Below, piece by piece: positions 7,059-12,704 of a stretch of DNA of 12,988 bases. This DNA is from an uncultured Porphyromonadaceae bacterium (GTDB taxonomy: Bacteria; Bacteroidota; Bacteroidia; Bacteroidales; Muribaculaceae): positions 1 to 12,988 of the forward strand of contig URTA01000067.1 in NCBI GenBank assembly GCA_900550645.1, given 5' to 3'. A model generated the notes under the pieces. That model saw only the letters and a list, made by a program, of their open reading frames with translations, ran no database searches and was not told where the DNA came from. The translations under genes and the position numbers were made by a program. Positions within the stretch are counted from its first letter, which is position 1. Each line of letters opens with the position of its first letter.

Positions 7059-8231
7059 ATGGAATCCAACAGATATGACCGCCGTGGCGTTTCCGCCTCC
7101 AAGGAGGATGTACACGCCGCGATAAAGAATGTTGACAAAGGCATCTTCCCCAACGCCTTTTGCAAGATTATCCCCGACATACTCGGCGGTGACCCGGAAT
7201 ACTGCAACATAATGCACGCCGACGGTGCCGGCACTAAATCGAGCCTCGCCTACCTGTACTGGCGCGAAACCGGCGACCTGTCCGTATGGAAGGGAATAGC
7301 CCAAGACGCGCTCATCATGAACATCGACGACCTGCTGTGTGTAGGCGCGACAGACAACATACTGCTTAGTTCCACCATCGGACGCAACAAGCTGCTCATC
7401 CCAGGCGAGGTGATTTCGGCAATAATTAACGGCACGGAGGAGCTGCTGGAAGAACTGCGCGGACAGGGCGTGAACATCTACAGCACAGGAGGCGAGACCG
7501 CTGACGTGGGCGACCTGGTGCGCACTATCATCGTTGACAGCACCGTCACCTGCCGCATGCGCCGCGAGGACGTTATCGACAACGCCAACATAGCCCCGGG
7601 CGACGTGATAGTCGGGCTTGCGTCATTCGGCAAGGCCAATTACGAGAAGGAATACAACGGCGGCATGGGCAGCAACGGCCTGACCTCCGCACGCCATGAC
7701 GTGTTCGCCAAATACCTTAAGGAGAAATACCCCGAAAGCTGCGACCTCAATGTGCCGGAAGACCTGGTTTATTCCGGCTCATGCTCGCTGACAGATGCTG
7801 TTGACGGCTCGCCCCTCGATGCCGGACGGCTCGTCCTCTCCCCTACGCGCACCTACGCTCCTGTCGTCACCGCACTGCTCAAGAAGATGCGCCGCGACAT
7901 CCACGGCATGGTGCATTGTTCGGGCGGCGCACAGACCAAGATACTGCATTTCATCGGCGAGGGGATGCACGTCATCAAGGACAACCTGTTCCCGATACCG
8001 CCACTGTTTGAACTGATACACCGCGAGAGCGGCACAGACTGGAAGGAGATGTACAAGGTGTTCAACATGGGACACCGCTTCGAGGTCTACCTGCCGCAGG
8101 AGCATGCCCAGGCGGTCATAGAGACTGCGCAGTCATTCGGCATCGAAGCCCGCATCGTAGGCCGCGTGGAAGCCGCCCCCGAGGGGAAACGCCTGACTGT
8201 CAAATCACAGTACGGCGTATTTGAATATTAA
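7059..8231 (+). CDS. purM: Phosphoribosylformylglycinamidine cyclo-ligase (AIR synthetase), Bacteroidetes type
   Basis: 390 aa. PurM closes the imidazole ring of phosphoribosylformylglycinamidine with ATP to give AIR, the fifth step of de novo purine synthesis, in the cytosol. The start MESNRYDRRGVSASKEDVHAAIKN and the stretch IMHADGAGTKSSLAYLYWRETGD match the long PurM form of Bacteroidetes, which is diverged from E. coli PurM. Other family features are DALIMNIDDLLCVGATDNILLSS, YSTGGETADVGDLVRT (ATP-binding glycine-rich loop), GGMGSNGLTSARHDVF, and the C-terminal MVHCSGGAQTKILHF and VFNMGHRFEVY. The start is 132 nt after the promoter-like element; no Shine-Dalgarno is present, which is usual here. 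The preceding gap makes it the likely first gene of a transcript that continues 17 nt later into the transglycosylase gene. Confidence 0.93.
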   Translation: MESNRYDRRGVSASKEDVHAAIKNVDKGIFPNAFCKIIPDILGGDPEYCNIMHADGAGTKSSLAYLYWRETGDLSVWKGIAQDALIMNIDDLLCVGATDNILLSSTIGRNKLLIPGEVISAIINGTEELLEELRGQGVNIYSTGGETADVGDLVRTIIVDSTVTCRMRREDVIDNANIAPGDVIVGLASFGKANYEKEYNGGMGSNGLTSARHDVFAKYLKEKYPESCDLNVPEDLVYSGSCSLTDAVDGSPLDAGRLVLSPTRTYAPVVTALLKKMRRDIHGMVHCSGGAQTKILHFIGEGMHVIKDNLFPIPPLFELIHRESGTDWKEMYKVFNMGHRFEVYLPQEHAQAVIETAQSFGIEARIVGRVEAAPEGKRLTVKSQYGVFEY

Positions 8232-8248
8232 CCTACTCTCGTTATGCC

Positions 8249-9658
8249 ATGAAGCTGCGCCACATAGGACTGGCATCGCTGGCAACGGCTCTCGCCGCCG
8301 CCATAGTGCTGTTCTGTGTCGACAGCCGCAGTCGCGCTTCAGCCGACGGTGCCCGGGGAAAGTCGGCAAGCAACTGCTGCAAGGGCGACACCCTGAGGGC
8401 AGTCACTATGTACGGCGCGACATCCTATTTCCAGTACCATGACCAGCCTATGGGGCTTGACTACGAGATGCTGACGCGCTATGCCGAGGCGCAGGGCGTT
8501 GCCGTAGACTTGAAGGTGGCGGCAGACGTGCCGATGATGCTGCGCATGCTCCGCGAGGGAGAAGTTGACGTAATAGCGTACAGCGTCCCGAGGATAGCCG
8601 AATATGCACAGGATGTCCGCTTCTGCGGCAAACAGGCAGTGAGCCACCAAGTGCTGGTGCAGCCCAAATATGCCGCCGTGAAGTCTGTCCCCGACCTGAT
8701 AGGCAAGACTGTCTATGTGGAGAAGGGTTCCAAGTACCAGTACCGCATGGCCAACCTTGCAGATGAACTCGGCGGCGGCATAGGCATCGAAGCCGTGGTT
8801 TCCGACACCCTCGAGACGGTAGACCTGGTGCGGATGGTCAGCGACGGCAGCCTGCCGATGACTGTAGCCGACTCAGACATGGCGGATATATGCGCCGACA
8901 TGTACGGAGGCATTGACGTATCGGTAGCCGTCGGCACAGACCAGGTGTCGTCATGGGTGGTGGCTGGCGGCGACAAGCAGCTCGGCGACCGCATAGACGC
9001 TTGGTCTAAGACGGCAGAGGCTACAACAGACTATGACAAGATACGCGAAAAATACTACCGGCACGCCGCGAGAAGCGCAATGGAGACGCCGCAGACGGCG
9101 ACTGCAGATGTGCCGGCGGCAAGCAATGGCGTGAGGTATGAGGAAATATTCCGCCAGTACGCATCGCGCATAGGCTGGGACTGGCGGCAGCTTGCGGCCA
9201 TAGCATATACAGAATCAAAGTTTGACCCCACGGCAGTATCATGGGCCGGCGCACGCGGCCTGATGCAGCTTATGCCCTCTACCGCAAGGCAGTATGCCGT
9301 GACAGACATGGCAAATCCAGAGCAGAGCGTGCGCGGAGCTTCACTCGCGCTTGCTGACATCGACAAGTCGCTGCGCAAACACGTCAAAGACCCCGCGCAG
9401 AGGCGCATGTTCGTCATCGCCGCATACAATTCAGGCCTCGGGCATATCCTCGACGCTATCGCGCTGGCTCGTAAATACGGACGCGACCCCGGAACATGGT
9501 ACGGCAACGTCCGCGAGATGGCCCTGTTGAAGACCACGCCGCAATACTACAACGACCCGGTTGTCAAACACGGCTATTTCCGCGGGCAAGAGACCGTGGG
9601 CTTTGTTGACAAGGTGTTCGGGGCATACGAGCAGTACCGCCACAGCATCCCCGAATGA
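8249..9658 (+). CDS. MltF-like lytic murein transglycosylase (solute-binding domain plus SLT domain)
   Basis: 469 aa. Two domains are visible after an N-terminal hydrophobic segment (about residues 7-24, signal peptide or anchor, no convincing lipobox): a solute-binding protein family 3-like domain (about 45-270; for example LRAVTMYGATSYFQY, GLDYEMLTRYAEAQGV, REGEVDVIAYSVPR) and a C-terminal lysozyme-like SLT domain (about 297-465). In the SLT domain the catalytic glutamate is Glu322 in AYTESKFDP, followed by GARGLMQLMPSTA (334-346) and AAYNSG (391-396). This order is that of MltF, which cleaves the MurNAc-GlcNAc bond of peptidoglycan with formation of 1,6-anhydroMurNAc in the periplasm; in MltF the first domain senses muropeptides and controls activity. 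It starts 17 nt after purM, so co-transcription is likely despite the unrelated function. Confidence 0.9.
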   Translation: MKLRHIGLASLATALAAAIVLFCVDSRSRASADGARGKSASNCCKGDTLRAVTMYGATSYFQYHDQPMGLDYEMLTRYAEAQGVAVDLKVAADVPMMLRMLREGEVDVIAYSVPRIAEYAQDVRFCGKQAVSHQVLVQPKYAAVKSVPDLIGKTVYVEKGSKYQYRMANLADELGGGIGIEAVVSDTLETVDLVRMVSDGSLPMTVADSDMADICADMYGGIDVSVAVGTDQVSSWVVAGGDKQLGDRIDAWSKTAEATTDYDKIREKYYRHAARSAMETPQTATADVPAASNGVRYEEIFRQYASRIGWDWRQLAAIAYTESKFDPTAVSWAGARGLMQLMPSTARQYAVTDMANPEQSVRGASLALADIDKSLRKHVKDPAQRRMFVIAAYNSGLGHILDAIALARKYGRDPGTWYGNVREMALLKTTPQYYNDPVVKHGYFRGQETVGFVDKVFGAYEQYRHSIPE

Positions 9659-9713
9659 AAGCCGCACAACAAATGAAACAAGAAACATCACAACCAACCC
9701 AAAATAACTCAAT

Positions 9714-10259
9714 ATGAAAAAGTTTTATATGACCGTAGGAGTGCTGCTGACCGTATGTGCGTCGCTGACACTCAGTTCCTGCATCGGCAGCTTCGCGCTG
9801 ACCTCACGAGTGCTGAACTGGAACAACCAGATCGGCAACAAGTTCGTAAACGAGCTGGTATTTTTCGCCTTCTGGATTCTACCGGTATATGAAGTGACCG
9901 GCATAGCCGACATACTCGTGCTCAACTCGATAGAATTCTGGAGCGGCAGCAACCCGATGACTGCATCTGTCAAGGCCGTAGACACCGAGCAGGGACGCTA
10001 CCTGATAGCCTGCGACGGCAAGGGCTACACCATAACATTTGAACCCACCGGCCAGCAGACACGCCTCGACTTCGACGTTGACTCGCAGACATGGTCTGTA
10101 GAACTCAACGGCGAGATGCAGCCGTTCATGACAATGGTAGACGACAGCCACGTCAAGATGATCACCCCCGAAGGCGACTTCCGCATGGTGTCGCTCACCG
10201 AGGAGGGCGTAATGGCATACGCAGCAGAGGCGCAGCCGAACCTCATGGCGCAGCGTTGA
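9714..10259 (+). CDS. DUF3332-like lipoprotein of unknown function
   Basis: 181 aa. The start is a lipoprotein signal peptide with hydrophobic core VGVLLTVCASLTL and lipobox LSSC, giving lipidation at Cys23. The mature start CIGSFALTSRVLNWNNQIGNKFVNELVFFAF, then a hydrophobic VYEVTGIADILVLNSIEFWSG, is the pattern of DUF3332 (PF11810), a family of predicted lipoproteins. The second half is polar and beta-rich (YLIACDGKGYTITFEPTGQQ, QTWSVELNGEMQPFMTMVDD), ending in an alanine-rich tail. No catalytic residues are recognised. It lies 55 nt after the transglycosylase and may be read with it; no promoter consensus was found in the gap. Cell-envelope location is supported by sequence, function unknown. 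Confidence 0.82.
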   Translation: MKKFYMTVGVLLTVCASLTLSSCIGSFALTSRVLNWNNQIGNKFVNELVFFAFWILPVYEVTGIADILVLNSIEFWSGSNPMTASVKAVDTEQGRYLIACDGKGYTITFEPTGQQTRLDFDVDSQTWSVELNGEMQPFMTMVDDSHVKMITPEGDFRMVSLTEEGVMAYAAEAQPNLMAQR

Positions 10260-10262
10260 TAT

Positions 10263-10275
10263 GCCGATTTTCGGC
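10263..10275 (+). terminator. Short hairpin after the DUF3332 gene
   Basis: GCCGA (10263-10267) and TCGGC (10271-10275) form a perfect 5-bp stem with a TTT loop only 3 nt after the stop at 10259. There is no downstream T-run, so a rho-independent role is weakly supported. It may only protect the transcript end. Confidence 0.25.
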
Positions 10276-10315
10276 CGCTGCCAAAACATTGTGCCGCATG
10301 GCGCGTTAATATGAT

Positions 10316-10335
10316 ATACCGTATGGTATGCCATA
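10316..10335. repeat. Two overlapping short inverted repeats upstream of the YtxH pair
   Basis: ATACC-GTAT-GGTAT (10316-10329) and TATGG-TATG-CCATA (10322-10335) are perfect 5-bp inverted repeats sharing the central TATGGTAT. They lie about 30-50 nt before the ATG at 10367, a plausible place for a repressor/activator operator or an RNA switch between two hairpins. The arms are short, so chance is possible. Confidence 0.3.
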
Positions 10336-10366
10336 ACAAGTATCACAACTCATAATTAACAATACA

Positions 10367-10570
10367 ATGAAACCTATTCATGTAATATCAGCTATCATCG
10401 GCGGCGCAATCGCCGGTGCCGCAGTCGGCCTCCTCTTCGCCCCCGAAAAAGGCTCTGACATGCGCAAGAAAATCAAGGAAGTACTCCGCGAAAAGGGCAT
10501 CTGCCTGAAAAAAGAGAAGATGGATCAGCTCGTGGACGAAATCGAAGGAAAAATCGAAGAACACATCTAA
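10367..10570 (+). CDS. YtxH-like small membrane protein (first of a tandem pair)
   Basis: 67 aa. A glycine/alanine-rich membrane segment (about 7-26, VISAIIGGAIAGAAVGLLFA) is followed by the YtxH signature LFAPEKGSDMRKKI and a charged amphipathic tail ending EIEGKIEEHI. YtxH (PF12732) proteins are single-pass membrane proteins often linked to envelope or general stress in other bacteria; the molecular role is not known. It is followed 15 nt later by a second member with the same layout. The 107-nt gap upstream carries overlapping inverted repeats and no clear promoter consensus. Family call is good. Confidence 0.85.
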   Translation: MKPIHVISAIIGGAIAGAAVGLLFAPEKGSDMRKKIKEVLREKGICLKKEKMDQLVDEIEGKIEEHI

Positions 10571-10585
10571 CACACTGCAAAGGAT

Positions 10586-10774
10586 ATGAAAAATCTGACA
10601 TTGCTCTACGCATTCCTCGGCGGCGCACTCGTAGGCGCAGGAGCTGCCCTGCTCTTCGCCCCGGAGAAAGGCTCTGACGTACGCGCCCGCATCTGCAAGC
10701 TCATCAAGAGAAAAGGCATTGACATGAGCGACGATGAGGTTGACGCTCTCGTTGCTGAACTCACAGGCGAGTGA
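10586..10774 (+). CDS. YtxH-like small membrane protein (second of a tandem pair)
   Basis: 62 aa. It repeats the design of its upstream neighbour: membrane segment LLYAFLGGALVGAGAALLFA, then LFAPEKGSDVRARI and a short acidic tail (DDEVDALVAELTGE). The APEKGSD core is identical in both, and the tails share a cysteine and KGI at equivalent places (EKGICLKKE against KRKGIDMSD), which suggests a local tandem duplication that has since diverged. It is translated just 15 nt after the first copy, so both are probably made from one mRNA. A strong terminator-like hairpin follows at 10828. Confidence 0.84.
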   Translation: MKNLTLLYAFLGGALVGAGAALLFAPEKGSDVRARICKLIKRKGIDMSDDEVDALVAELTGE

Positions 10775-10776
10775 CA

Positions 10777-10793
10777 CTTGCCCAAAAGGCAAG
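10777..10793 (+). other. Small perfect hairpin just after the second YtxH gene
   Basis: CTTGCC (10777-10782) and GGCAAG (10788-10793) form a 6-bp stem with loop CAAAA, starting 2 nt after the stop. No T-run follows, so it is not called a terminator by itself. It may cap the 3' end of the YtxH mRNA ahead of the stronger hairpin at 10828. Confidence 0.35.
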
Positions 10794-10827
10794 CGGCCAC
10801 AGACCGCCGCGCTATAGCACAACCGCG

Positions 10828-10874
10828 ATGACCGGACGGTGTGGCTTCACGCCGCCGGTTGTCTCGTTGTTTTT
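10828..10874 (+). terminator. Strong hairpin with T-tract between the YtxH pair and the holin-like gene
   Basis: ACCGG (10831-10835), a bulged A (10836) and CGGTGTG (10837-10843) pair with CACGCCG (10848-10854) and CCGGT (10855-10859) around a GCTT loop. That is 12 pairs including one G-U, extendable by three weaker pairs (10828-10830 with 10860-10862). A T-rich run TTGTTTTT follows at 10867-10874. This is a good intrinsic terminator for the YtxH transcript. Because the next start is only ~20 nt beyond, it could instead attenuate read-through into the holin-like gene. Confidence 0.6.
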
Positions 10875-10894
10875 CCGTTATTACCCATAACATT

Positions 10895-11257
10895 ATGCAG
10901 ATGAAGGAAACATTATCCGATGAAATTCGCTTGATGCTAAAGCACATAAAAGCGTGGCTAAAGCATGAAATCAGGTATGTGAAACTCACCGCCGCCGAGA
11001 AACTGACCATTTTCGCAGGGTCGGTATTCCTGATGGCTATGATTTCGATACTCGTCATGATTGCCCTGGTGATAATCTCCATGTGCCTGGTCTCCGTCTT
11101 TGAGGCACTTGTCGGCCAGGTGCTGGCATACCTGTGTGTGGCAGTGATATTCCTGCTGCTGGCAGGAGTGCTGTACCTGCTGCGCAAACCGCTGATATTC
11201 GACCCGATGGCTCGGATGATTTCAAAACTGATCCTTGACAACGACGAAAACAAATGA
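10895..11257 (+). CDS. Two-TM holin-like membrane protein (Phage_holin_3_6 / Holin-X type)
   Basis: Start placed at ATG 10895 (120 aa; ATG 10901 is an equal alternative). The frame is open from 10841, but that part encodes an arginine-rich stretch overlapping the terminator hairpin and is unlikely. An amphipathic N-terminus (SDEIRLMLKHIKAWLKHEIRYVKLTAAEKL) precedes two strongly hydrophobic segments at about residues 38-66 and 72-95, followed by a basic RKPLIFDPMARMIS tail. This layout is the PF07332-type family annotated as phage holin in Bacteroidetes chromosomes; nothing else phage-like is nearby, so a host envelope role beside YtxH proteins is more likely than lysis. The stop overlaps the next start as ATGA. 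Confidence 0.78.
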   Translation: MQMKETLSDEIRLMLKHIKAWLKHEIRYVKLTAAEKLTIFAGSVFLMAMISILVMIALVIISMCLVSVFEALVGQVLAYLCVAVIFLLLAGVLYLLRKPLIFDPMARMISKLILDNDENK

Positions 11258-11589
11258 TTATGGGCAACAGCAAGAACATACCTGCACGCAACACGGCAGA
11301 CGAACCCGCCGTGTTTAACGGCTATACACTCCAGGAACTGCGATACCAACGCGCATTGGCATCGCTGAAAAAAGAATTTGCCAAGGAAAAGGCACTCGCA
11401 GGGCTGAACGCCATGAAAGAGAAGACCGCGTTCGGGAGGCTGTCCGGAAAGGTGTCGAGCCTCGGAAAGGCAGGAGGGCTGCTCCCGAAGGTGCTGTCTT
11501 CGCTCAACTACGCCGACTATGCCATGCTCGGCTTTTCGGTGTTCGGCACTGTACGAAAGGTATGGAAATTCTTCAAGCGCAAAAAATGA
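11254..11589 (+). CDS. Small basic protein of unknown function, coupled to the holin-like gene
   Basis: 111 aa from ATG 11254, which forms ATGA with the upstream stop; ATG 11260 (two codons later) is also possible. No family is recognised. A polar N-terminus is followed by a charged helical stretch LQELRYQRALASLKKEFAKE (about 25-44) and a Gly/Ser/Lys-rich linker. The end is a moderately hydrophobic segment (about 86-103, YADYAMLGFSVFGTVRKVW) and a highly basic tail FFKRKK. It looks like a peripheral or single-pass membrane partner of the upstream holin-like protein. In Bacteroidetes a YtxH, holin-like and small hypothetical gene set often occur together, from memory; the coupling seen here supports a joint product. 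Confidence 0.72.
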   Translation: MIMGNSKNIPARNTADEPAVFNGYTLQELRYQRALASLKKEFAKEKALAGLNAMKEKTAFGRLSGKVSSLGKAGGLLPKVLSSLNYADYAMLGFSVFGTVRKVWKFFKRKK

Positions 11590-11620
11590 ACAAACGCCAC
11601 CCCTCCACCTGTACACTCCA

Positions 11621-12469
11621 ATGAACGACTACATAGCACTACGCATCGAAGCCTCTCCCTGCAACGAAGACATCACCGACCTCATGGCAGCGTTTCTCGC
11701 TGACGTGGGCTACGATTCATTCTCGCCCGACAGCAACGGGCTGACCGCTTACATCACCGAGCCGCAGTTTGACATGGACGCTGCCCGAGAAGCGTTGGCC
11801 GATTTCCCCATACCGACAGAGATGAAATTCGCCGCCGAGCATATCGAGGGCAAAGACTGGAACAGCGAGTGGGAAAAGAACTATTTCAAGCCAATAGTCG
11901 TGGGCGACCGCTGCCTGATACACTCCTCGTTCCATACCGACCTGCCGCAAGCGAAGTATGACATCACCATTGACCCGAAAATGGCATTCGGCACAGGACA
12001 CCACTCCACCACTTCGCTGATGATAGGCTACCTGCTCGACATGAACCTGACGGGCAAGACCGTCACAGACATGGGGACAGGCACCGGCATCCTCGCAATA
12101 CTCTGCAGCATGGCCGGTGCAAAGGAGGTTCAGGGCATTGAGATTGACAACGGCGCATACCTCAACGCCATAGACAACGCCTCGCTCAACAATGCCGAAA
12201 TCAGGCTGGTCAACGGCGACGCTTCCTCACTGCCCGACCTCGACCGGGCAGACGTGTTCATCGCCAACATCAACCGCAACATCATCCTCGCCGACATCCG
12301 GGCATACGTCGCTGCGATGAAGCCTGGAGCGACACTGCTCCTTAGCGGCTTCTACGTCAGCGACATACCGATGATAGAGCGTGCCGCCGCACGCCTCGGC
12401 TTGAAGCTGCAAGAGACGCGGTCAGACAATGACTGGGCGGCAATACGCCTGTCGCTGCAAGGCAGATAA
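11621..12469 (+). CDS. prmA: Ribosomal protein L11 methyltransferase
   Basis: Start at ATG 11621 (282 aa). The open frame reaches back to 11519, but that part lies in the preceding gene and is not PrmA-like. PrmA trimethylates ribosomal protein L11 using S-adenosylmethionine. A substrate-recognition domain (about 1-60) precedes the methyltransferase fold: DPKMAFGTGHHSTTSLM (118-134), the SAM motif I VTDMGTGTGILAI (148-160), acidic motif GIEIDNGAYLNAIDNAS (172-188), and the catalytic-region motif VFIANINRNIIL (212-223), equivalent to the family NANI. Bacterial PrmA is usually 280-320 aa, so this is full length. It starts 31 nt after the small basic protein gene. It is followed by the TGTTCGG repeat element, and no simple terminator with a T-run is seen after it. 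Confidence 0.92.
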   Translation: MNDYIALRIEASPCNEDITDLMAAFLADVGYDSFSPDSNGLTAYITEPQFDMDAAREALADFPIPTEMKFAAEHIEGKDWNSEWEKNYFKPIVVGDRCLIHSSFHTDLPQAKYDITIDPKMAFGTGHHSTTSLMIGYLLDMNLTGKTVTDMGTGTGILAILCSMAGAKEVQGIEIDNGAYLNAIDNASLNNAEIRLVNGDASSLPDLDRADVFIANINRNIILADIRAYVAAMKPGATLLLSGFYVSDIPMIERAAARLGLKLQETRSDNDWAAIRLSLQGR

Positions 12470-12547
12470 AATACTATCACGAGATAATGTGTGGGCATAC
12501 CCGCACGGCTGGCAGCGACACAACCCAGTCGCTGTTCGGGCTGTTCG

Positions 12548-12579
12548 GGCTGTTCGGGCGTTCCCAGCCCCGAACAGCC
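12548..12579. repeat. Hairpin 1 of the heptamer element
   Basis: GGCTGTTCGGG (12548-12558) and CCCGAACAGCC (12569-12579) are a perfect 11-bp inverted repeat with a 10-nt loop CGTTCCCAGC. Outer heptamers can lengthen the pairing with bulges. No adjacent T-run exists in either direction. Confidence 0.85.
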
Positions 12580-12623
12580 GAACAACCGAACAAGCCCGAA
12601 CATGTTCCTGATTTCTGTTTACT

Positions 12624-12686
12624 CTGTTCGGCTTGTTCGGCGTTTCCAGCCCCCGAACAGACCGAACAACCGAACAAGCCGAACAG
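12624..12686. repeat. Inverted repeat 2 of the heptamer element
   Basis: CTGTTCGGCTTGTTCGG (12624-12640) is perfectly complementary to CCGAACAAGCCGAACAG (12670-12686), giving a 17-bp inverted repeat. The 29-nt interval contains the conserved spacer CGTTTCCAGC and two more CCGAACA heptamers that can compete for the same left arm. Confidence 0.85.
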
Positions 12687-12704
12687 CACGCACGTCAGCA
12701 ATGC

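Larger units (their letters stand above)
12531..12690. repeat. TGTTCGG/CCGAACA inverted-array repeat element between convergent genes
   Basis: About 160 bp built from exact heptamers. TGTTCGG occurs 3 times in the first left arm (12533-12557) and twice in the second (12625-12640). CCGAACA occurs 4 times in each right arm (12570-12602 and 12653-12685). Each array has the order left arm, spacer GCGTTCCCAGC or CGTTTCCAGC, right arm. The two arrays align with each other at an offset of about 83 bp and so look like a duplication of one unit, joined by an AT-richer linker around 12605-12623. The element fills most of the 235-nt gap between prmA and the convergent minus-strand gene; 12470-12530 upstream of it shows nothing recognisable. 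The function is unknown; a bidirectional RNA terminator or REP-like element are possibilities. Confidence 0.9.

Noticed and set aside
6866..7078. 70-codon open frame between the DUF3843 gene and purM.
   Set aside because: It runs through the terminator-like hairpin and promoter element and into purM, and shows no protein features.
10841..10894. Earlier in-frame start for the holin-like gene.
   Set aside because: It lies within the terminator hairpin and would add a poorly fitting arginine-rich stretch to the N-terminus.
10895..11257. Prophage lysis cassette suggested by the holin-like protein.
   Set aside because: No endolysin, tail or other phage gene is adjacent. The neighbours are YtxH proteins and prmA, typical chromosomal genes.
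10606..11616. Long minus-strand open frame (336 codons) opposite the YtxH, holin-like and basic-protein genes.
   Set aside because: The + strand genes have recognisable families, membrane segments and overlapping starts. The antisense translation is low-complexity, rich in Ser/Arg/Cys, and matches no family pattern.
11519..11620. Upstream extension of the prmA frame.
   Set aside because: It overlaps the basic-protein gene, and its translation is unlike the PrmA N-terminus. ATG 11621 gives the family start.
12531..12690. CRISPR array.
   Set aside because: Units are 8-9 bp apart with no unique spacers and occur in both orientations, unlike the direct repeats with spacers of a CRISPR.
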